Below, in pieces: positions 57,265 through 64,000 of a stretch of 64,000 nucleotides of DNA. The DNA lies in the NCBI GenBank assembly GCA_017607445.1, contig JAEVHH010000005.1, positions 377,001-441,000 of the forward strand, given 5' to 3'. Under the pieces are notes generated by a model that saw nothing but the letters and a program-made list of their open reading frames with translations, was not told where the DNA came from and did not search any database. The stretch is from Histoplasma ohiense. Its lineage: Eukaryota; Ascomycota; Eurotiomycetes; Onygenales; Ajellomycetaceae. Within the stretch, counting starts at the first letter, position 1. The number at the start of each line of letters is the position of its first letter. A program made the position numbers and the translations under genes.

Positions 57265-59606
57265 CTATCCTCGAATAAAAGTTGGCGTAGGAGACTCAGA
57301 TAGTGTCATCTGCATCGACTGGTGATATGGAAGGGTTAAGAATCCAGGAGGCGGGCTAGAAGGAGAAGAGCCTCGTTCTGTGGTTCCCCGGGATCGACTG
57401 GGTGATATATATCTTGGCGATCGTTGATAATCATTGTTTGGCTTCTCTGAGGATGCGTGCCGGGATGGCACCGATGCTGGCGGTAGCGAAGATACTAAAT
57501 CGCTCTTTGAACCGGAATGGGTATGAATTGTTGTCGCTCCTCCGTCTTCAGGGGCGTTGGCATGTGGTTTTCGCGAGAAATGTTTAGACGATTGTGAACC
57601 TGTTTTGGAGGATCCATACTTTTTGTTTTAGAGCGGTCAGTTTCAAAGTTTCCTAATCCATGGATGGTATTCTACGTGAGCTCTGGGAAACCTACGAAGC
57701 AGTACTTATCCACGAGCTCCTTGTACATAGGCGACTGATGGTAGGGCTGTCCCGAAGTAAGGTCGGAATGCCTCATCAGACCATGCGAGGATGTACGTGG
57801 TTGAGAAACTCCTGGAGGGCCTGCCGCGGAAGGCTCGAAGGGCTCACTCCTCGCCGGCTTATCTTCAGTAATTGAGGTGGATAGATTTCTAGATATGGAG
57901 TTGGCAGGAAACGTTGTCATATCACGGCGAATCTGACCTGCGCTTCCGGGCTGCATTGCGGCTGACAACGATGCCCCAAAATCGTAGCGGTGTCCAAACG
58001 TCTGAGGGGCAGTTGCATTTCTTCGGAAAGGGAGTGGATCGGGGAAATCATCATCCTTCCGAGAAGGGGACAAGTTCACTGAAGAAATGTTGTGCTGCTG
58101 GCGATTTGGTCCTGAAGACGAAGTGGGAGGCTTGGACCTAGAGTCTGCAGGGAAAGGTGGCACGGATTTTGACCGCGTGATGGCTGGACACGGGGGCTTA
58201 CTCCGTGGAATAGCACCCGTTGGTCGAGAAGTGGAGGATCCTCTCCCGGGCTTGGACTCGTTTTGCCCCTTGGGCTTTTTCATGAAGTCGATATGGTAAT
58301 TCATCAGATTATTGTTGTCCCAGAACTCAAGGCCATTGACATTATAACGTATGCAGATAAACATCCGTTTGGATTCAAGATTCCCTACATCCCCCAAGTG
58401 GATAGTGAAGTTGAATCTGTCATATCCGTCATTTGCTCGTTTACGACGAACATCATTGTTATACTCCGCAACAACTTCAGATGTTGTTTTCCAGTAGTCT
58501 AAGGTGAATCGTGCCACAACATGCTTCTGGAAGGAAATGTTGGCAACTGCAACGACACCAACCAGGTTCTTGTAATCGGAAGATAAGAATATCCGCTCTA
58601 ATCGGACGGGCATTGTCTTTCTCTGGTCCGGGCCATCTGGGAAATTAGCTATCCTAGCCTCCCACTCAATGAGTTTTGATTGGCGTGGTCCATCATGATC
58701 CATAAAGGGGAATTCACTATCACCATCGTAGTTCTCCACGGGGGAGGAACCTGCGCTCACGGCGAGGGGTTTGTCAAGCTGTAGGAAATGACGGATATGT
58801 TCCAACTGAGAGTCGAAATGGACTGCCTTTGAAAATACCGGTGTGCCTGGGGCACTACAGGGTCTTCTCTTCGGTCGAAGAGCAGGCCTTACCAGTTCCC
58901 CGGACTTCTTTCGCACCATAGACGGCTTCGTGTTGAGATCCATTTCATCCTCGCCCCGGTCGCTATCCTCAGGGGTATGGGTCACTACTTCCGAGGAATT
59001 GGGGTGGGGCACACCTAATGCGTCTTTCTGCAAGCGAGATTGCGTCTCCGTAGCTAACGCTTTTGATAGATCCAATGGTGATGGAGTGTGTTTTGAAGAT
59101 GAAGTAGTATTGGAGCCAAGTCCTTTTCTGGAGGGGCCTTGACCTTGAACGGAGGTCTGATCAAGCGACATTATTGCTGCCTTGAGATCCTCCTGGCTAT
59201 TTCTCTTTGGTCCTTCTGTAGCTCTCCCTTCATCATCACTGGAATTTGATTTGGAGTCAGGGGGTGACATCATAGCCCCCGTCAGGATCATCGCACCTGA
59301 TGGAGATTTCCATAATGCTGCAGCGGGGATGGTATTCGACGACGAACTACTCCTCCTGTGCGAGTTTGGGTCTATGCTTAACTGCCCCAGGTTCGGCGTT
59401 TGTTGGGGATTGGATGTGCTTCGTCGGTGACGATAGATGTAAGAGCTCGACTTTTGCAACGGTGGACCGCAGGAATGTCCCGCAAGACTCACAGATGGCT
59501 CAGATTTGTGTCGCCCATGATGGACATTGGGTGGTGAAGAGCCAGCGGAAGCCGGCTGGGGACGTATTCGCGAATTGTACAAGGGAGATGGTGCAATGTA
59601 GGGCAT
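57265..59606 (-). CDS. Protein phosphatase 1 targeting subunit with CBM21 (Gac1/PPP1R3-like)
   Basis: The exons are 59606-57696 and 57618-57265, giving 754 residues. The intron 57619-57695 starts GTAGGT and ends AAAAAG. The ATG at 59606 opens MPYIAPSPL, as in related fungal proteins. The first 250 residues are Ser/Pro-rich. The PP1-docking motif KAVHF (an RVxF variant) is at about 260. The CBM21 domain at about 335-445 contains RIFLSSDYKNLVGVVAVANISFQKHV cut in two parts here: RIFLSSDYKNLVG and ANISFQKHV, then RFTLDYWKTT, YDRFNFTIHL and the carbohydrate-binding ending FWDNNNLMNYHI. A disordered tail follows, ending with a second-exon Ser/Pro-rich region. The family directs PP1 to glycogen and activates glycogen synthase. 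The gene's upstream region is unusually long. Confidence 0.92.
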
Positions 59607-60895
59607 CCGGCCGACTCGTTATGTCACAAGTTGGCACAGAAGCAACACTATCTCACTGGAGACATCCACTGCTTGGTTCTGAGAGCGGTTTTTGACTTGA
59701 GATGTAGGCTTTGTGTTATAGGGTGCAAGTGGAAAACAAAGCTCAGACGATCTGGGTGCTAGGTCAGCTGGTGCATGGAGGAAATCAGAGCAGTATAAAT
59801 AGATTGGATGAGAGGGCACGGACTAAAACAGATACCAACAGTGGCAAAATCAGAAGAGGGTCTATGATGCCCACTCAAGAGGTAGGAGGATGGAGCATCT
59901 ATATCAGGGAAAGACAATGAGACAAAATTAAACCTTCACGGTGGGGGGTTGTGAATGCGAGAGAGATAAGTTATCCTTCCAGCAGGGAAAGGAGCACGAC
60001 AAAATAAAAGGGAAGAGAGGTTCCCGTTCCGCTAAATATGGACTGGCGGAGGATGTGAAGGGTCCTGGGAATAACCTCCTCCGAGGGACTGCACGAGTTT
60101 GCCATGCTCCATGGGCTTGGGTGTTGCAGGGAGAGGCAGGGATATGACGCCAACTCTCGGAGAAGCCAAGCCAGAGGAAGCGTTTATTCCAGTCAATCGA
60201 GCAATCTAGAGCTTCTGATATGGGGAGAAGATTGCTCTCTGCTGCAGCACTGAGCGGGAATATGCTTAAACGAGGGGTTATCAAGCAAGAGCACAAAAAA
60301 CGACGGGGTCTCAACCAGCATGAAAGGATGGGCTGAACCAAAGTGCATATTTCAAAAGAATGAAAAGACGTGGAATTACCTTGTTGGTTCTCAAGCTACC
60401 CAGCTCTATGCAAATACGATAGACTGGAGGAGATGGCAGAGGAAACGGAGGCGCAGAAGATTATACAGAACGAGAAATGAGAGAAATTATAAAGAAGTAA
60501 CTTAGCAAGGAAACGAGAAAACAAGAAACTTGGCAGACAAAAAAGGAACAAATGCAAACAGAAAACCAACTCAAGGCGATGATAACGAGCTTTGGGGATG
60601 AGCAATTGAAAGAGAGAAGAGGGGAGGAAGATGAGGATGAGGATGAAGATGAAGCCGCAGACGAGGAGGAGGACGAGGGGGAGGGGGAATGGCAGGAGGA
60701 ATAAGAGAGAAAAGGCTGCTACTGCTGCTGCTGCCGCATGCCGGCCCACCAAGCTCTGGCCGCGGGCAGGGAAGGGCAGGGAAGCCGGCCTGATGACGGT
60801 GGCGGACTGGGCGGAACAGCAAGGAGCGAGCGGGTTTCGGTCCAGCCCTCGCTAGCCACCGCTTCCTCCACGGATAGAGTTCACGCAGAGGACAG

Positions 60896-60896
60896 A

Positions 60897-60927
<31 letters not shown>
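60896..60927. repeat. GAGGAC/GACGAG tandem repeat
   Basis: About five units of GACGAG lie in the region upstream of the PP1 subunit. Confidence 0.75.
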
Positions 60928-60930
<3 letters not shown>

Positions 60931-63440
60931 GCGGCTTGCTGCTTTGTACCGGTACATGGGACGAGCAGTGCGGGACGGAGGCTGTAGCTACGGCCATCGC
61001 ATTGTCTTGATTCTACCTGTGCATGAAATATTTGGCAATCCCCGACGTCTACGAGAAAGCTATCACCGTATCATTCATTCCTGATTTATCACGTTGTGGA
61101 TTTCTAGAAAAGTCTTCCCCCCCCTAGCCAGCCAGCCCTTTGACAGCTGCAAACTTTTTGCGTTGCTTGCCTACCAGAATGAGATATATCCATCCCCCAT
61201 CCTTTCTTTACCTGATATTTTGGAAGAAAACAAAGATTCAAAAAAAAAAAAAAACCCCTCGATATTGAATAATCTACCTTCTCTAGTTACGATGTACATA
61301 TGTACGATGTAGCAATAGCAATGAATTCGTCCAATCCCCCAGCACCATTCCTCAGCGCCTGCATGCATCTTATCATGCTTCTCTGCATGAGTGGATCACC
61401 CACAACCACGCACGAATGGCGAAATGCAAGGAGCCCTTGCAAAAATAAGAAAAAAAGAAAAAGATCCGTTCCAGCACCCACCCGCACACACCCCTCCAGG
61501 GAAACGAACGCCGCCAAGGCCATTATCTTTTTATTCCTGGGAGATTCTGGACCTGAGGCCTGTCCTGAGATAGAACTGAGGAAGATTCAAGACACTTACA
61601 GCGAGCCCCACAGCGGGCAGAGCATGGGAGGGGGTAGGAGGGGGTCGGAGGGGCCAGGGGAGAGGGGGCCCAGAGGGCAGAGAGGAATCAGCGATGAATA
61701 TTAATAGCAATAGTCGATAAAATGTGGATCCCATTCGAGGGAGGCCCTCTCCATCGCAGCTTATCCCTAGTTTCAACAGGTTTTGTTGAGGGTTTAGCTT
61801 AGTTCTAACTTCCAGTGCAGTACCTATACCTGTCCTTTCCTTGGGGAAGACTTCTGGATAAAACGATGATACTACTTACTACCTGCACAGCCCAGAAGCA
61901 ACGTTGGTAATCAGAAAAGTAAGAATAACTCAAAGAAAAATTTTCCATAGTGTCGTTAGTCGAGGGGCAAAAAAAAAAAAAAAAACACACACACAAGGCT
62001 CCAAAGACCATCGGCTGTTCAGCGATAACGGGCCGATAAGAAAGGACGAAGGCCACGCCACGGGCGAATCAAAACTCAGCGGGCCCTCACGATGAAACTC
62101 GACAGAGCAAAAAAACAAACAGGTTGGGCAAAGCTCCAAGGAGCTTGGGAAGCTGGGATGATAAAGAAGCGTCCTCCGTAACTACGGAGTAATTCTGGAG
62201 CAGATTCCTATCGTGATCATAGACAGAGATTGCAACATCCTGGGAAAAGCTATATCTCCTCGTAGTTAACGAATAAATCATCTCCTCCCCGTACTGTGGA
62301 AATTGTCACTGGTCAGCCAAACAACAATCGTTAAGAAGGTCGGATTAGTTTAGATGTCGTCCATGAAAGCTCTAGTTTTTGTTTTTGTTTTTGTGTCCTT
62401 TTGTGTATTTTCTTTTTTTTCCGCGCTTGTCTTATCTTCGCCACTCAACGGAAAAAAAGAAAAGAGGGCCCAAACGAGGAAAAAGCAAAAAAGCAAAAGC
62501 AAAAACAAAAAGAAAAAAGAAAAATCTCCTTCATTGTCATCATCATGTCTCTTGATTGTCGATCCCCGTCAGATGAAAGGATTCTCTGCGGATCGAGTAA
62601 GGGATAACAAGAATGGCAAAAATAATGCCGGGTCCATGGGTAGAGAATTGTCTGTATCCTTTACAGTCATCATTCTTTATTCTCTCTCAACGATTGTTTC
62701 CCCGTCACAGCTGCAGGTATGGAAACTTGGTTTTTTGGAACTCTGTCCAGCATCATGTACAGTACACAGGACACCCAGCCTATTGGAATAAGTACTCTGT
62801 ACCAGTAACTCGTGTTGAGAAAGGAACCTCCCAGGATTCAAGGCATAGACGTTTTTATCTTCTTTATTTGCTCTTGCATTATATGTTTTCCTTGCAAAAG
62901 AAGAAGAAGAAAGAAAAAGAAGAAACATCTCCCTTTCAATTCTCCAGTCCAACCATCATTCCACCTTATTCAGCTCCGTTTTGTATGTGCTATTCTTCAT
63001 CAGAGAGGCAGACCCAGCAACCTGTGTGGGTATTATGTATGTAATGTATGTACATACATGTACATGTACGTCGGCCCATCTCTTAGCGACAAGCAGCTAA
63101 AAACCAAAACCTACCAAGCAAGCCCCACCTGAACCCGTTCTGGCCCAGCAACATCATCGCGTTCTTATGGGTGATCCTGATTAGGGATTGCAAACTCTGC
63201 TCCACTATGTCGACGCAAGATGCTGGTCTGATCGCCGGGGTGGTTATTAGGGCCCAGGCATGCCAGGTCCCCCAGCAGAGGCTGGAGGGGGAACGGAATC
63301 TGATGGATGCGAATGAGGTGATTGTTTTTGGGACAAAGGGGGCGACGAGGTTTCCCTGACGCTTTCTTGTAAGCGATGCTCTTTTTGCTGCTGAGGGGGA
63401 GAATTGTGCTCTTCCTTTGCTGACAAGTTGATGTTAGGAG

Positions 63441-63462
63441 TTTTTTTTTTTTTTTTTTTTTT
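63441..63462. repeat. T22 homopolymer
   Basis: An uninterrupted T run in the right-hand gene-poor region. Confidence 0.85.
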
Positions 63463-64000
63463 GCAACAGCTTTGAACCTTAATTACGGATCATTTGTCCA
63501 TTGAAAAGAGAAAAGTACGGCTGATTATCAAGGCATGATGCAGATTATTACATAGATTATTCGTGATTATTCGTCAAATTGCCCCGATAAGCAAAAAACC
63601 CCGGAGATATAAAATCGAAAAACAAAAAACATTGAAAAAAAAAAAAAAAAACACTCGAGGCGGTGAGGTGAGAGCTTAAATTCCTGGTCCGGTGGTTGAT
63701 CAGCTCGATTATTGAGGGCGAAGTCCAGGTACAGTAACATGTACCAGGTACAAGCCATCTGGCGGACCTAGGCGGATAAGAAGCTTCCTCCAACTTCAAG
63801 CTGTCATCAAGACAGTTTGATTTGAGATTGAGCTCGTGTATCTGTCAAATTCCAAACTAAAGACAGCGCTTCCTCGGGTAACTATCCGGCTATGGATGAG
63901 AAAGAGGCATATATACAAAGTCTTGCACCTTGAATTCAAGGTCGAGAGAAGTCAACCTCCAGATTCCTGCGTACGCCACCAAGCAACTTGAAACGATCCT

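Larger units (their letters stand above)
59607..64000. other. Long gene-poor region at the right edge
   Basis: I see no convincing gene in 4.4 kb. The left part (59607-60960) is probably leader and promoter of the PP1 subunit: purine-rich on the + strand, with (GAGGAC)n at about 60896-60927. Homopolymers occur at 61239-61252 (A), 61970-61985 (A), 63441-63462 (T) and 63637-63651 (A). Short ORFs at 61300-61704, 62354-62791 and 63171-63359 are low complexity or family-free. An exon of a gene beyond the edge cannot be excluded. Confidence 0.5.

Noticed and set aside
62354..62791. 145-codon Lys/Ser-rich ORF near the right edge
   Set aside because: Its open frame depends on A-rich simple sequence. 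No motif.

Overview
The window is nuclear DNA of a filamentous ascomycete. Short GT-AG introns of about 45-160 bases, CTAAC-type branch points, and the families themselves (a fungal DUF155 protein, Ctk3, SIN1 with a CRIM domain, a PKA catalytic subunit with a long low-complexity N-terminus, a PP1 subunit with CBM21) point to Eurotiomycetes. An Onygenales-like species is my best guess, at low confidence. I see no plasmid, phage, CRISPR, transposon or secondary-metabolite backbone gene.

I support nineteen protein genes and worked out exon structures for all of them. From 1 to 15 kb: the 3' part of an F-box/WD40-type propeller gene (+), an Nhp10/INO80F-like chromatin protein (+), a DUF155 membrane protein (-), UTP16 (-), CTK3 (-), pyrroline-5-carboxylate reductase (+) and a CLC chloride channel (-). 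From 15.5 to 30.4 kb lies one giant gene, the ribosome-assembly ATPase midasin (MDN1, about 4,935 residues). From 31 to 41 kb: a PRCC-domain protein (-), a damaged beta-lactamase-like secreted protein (-), an NFKBIL1-like protein (-), an ERGIC53/VIP36-type lectin (-) and TIM13 (+). From 43 to 60 kb: a PKA catalytic subunit (-), the TORC2 subunit SIN1 (-), the monothiol glutaredoxin GRX5 (+), an SLC25 carrier of the peroxisomal PMP47/ANT1 type (-), histone H4 (-) and a PP1-targeting CBM21 protein (-). The last 4.4 kb has no convincing gene.

Most genes are housekeeping and single-copy in type, with no operon logic. The shared promoters are CTK3/P5CR, CLC/MDN1 and SIN1/GRX5 (divergent pairs). 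Two ribosome-biogenesis genes, UTP16 and MDN1, share an AGAAATTTGT element, and telobox-like AACCCTAA motifs occur near UTP16, between CTK3 and P5CR, and in the PKA leader. PKA, SIN1 and the PP1 subunit make a loose group of nutrient-signalling genes within 17 kb.

I did not find an obviously new biological system. The best second-look items are the frameshifted beta-lactamase-like gene, the very small exons (24 nt in the lectin, 10 nt in H4), the shared promoter elements, the in-frame upstream ORF and TTAGGG runs ahead of PKA, and a G-run cluster upstream of H4. Long A/T homopolymers are frequent in the spacers beyond about 41 kb.
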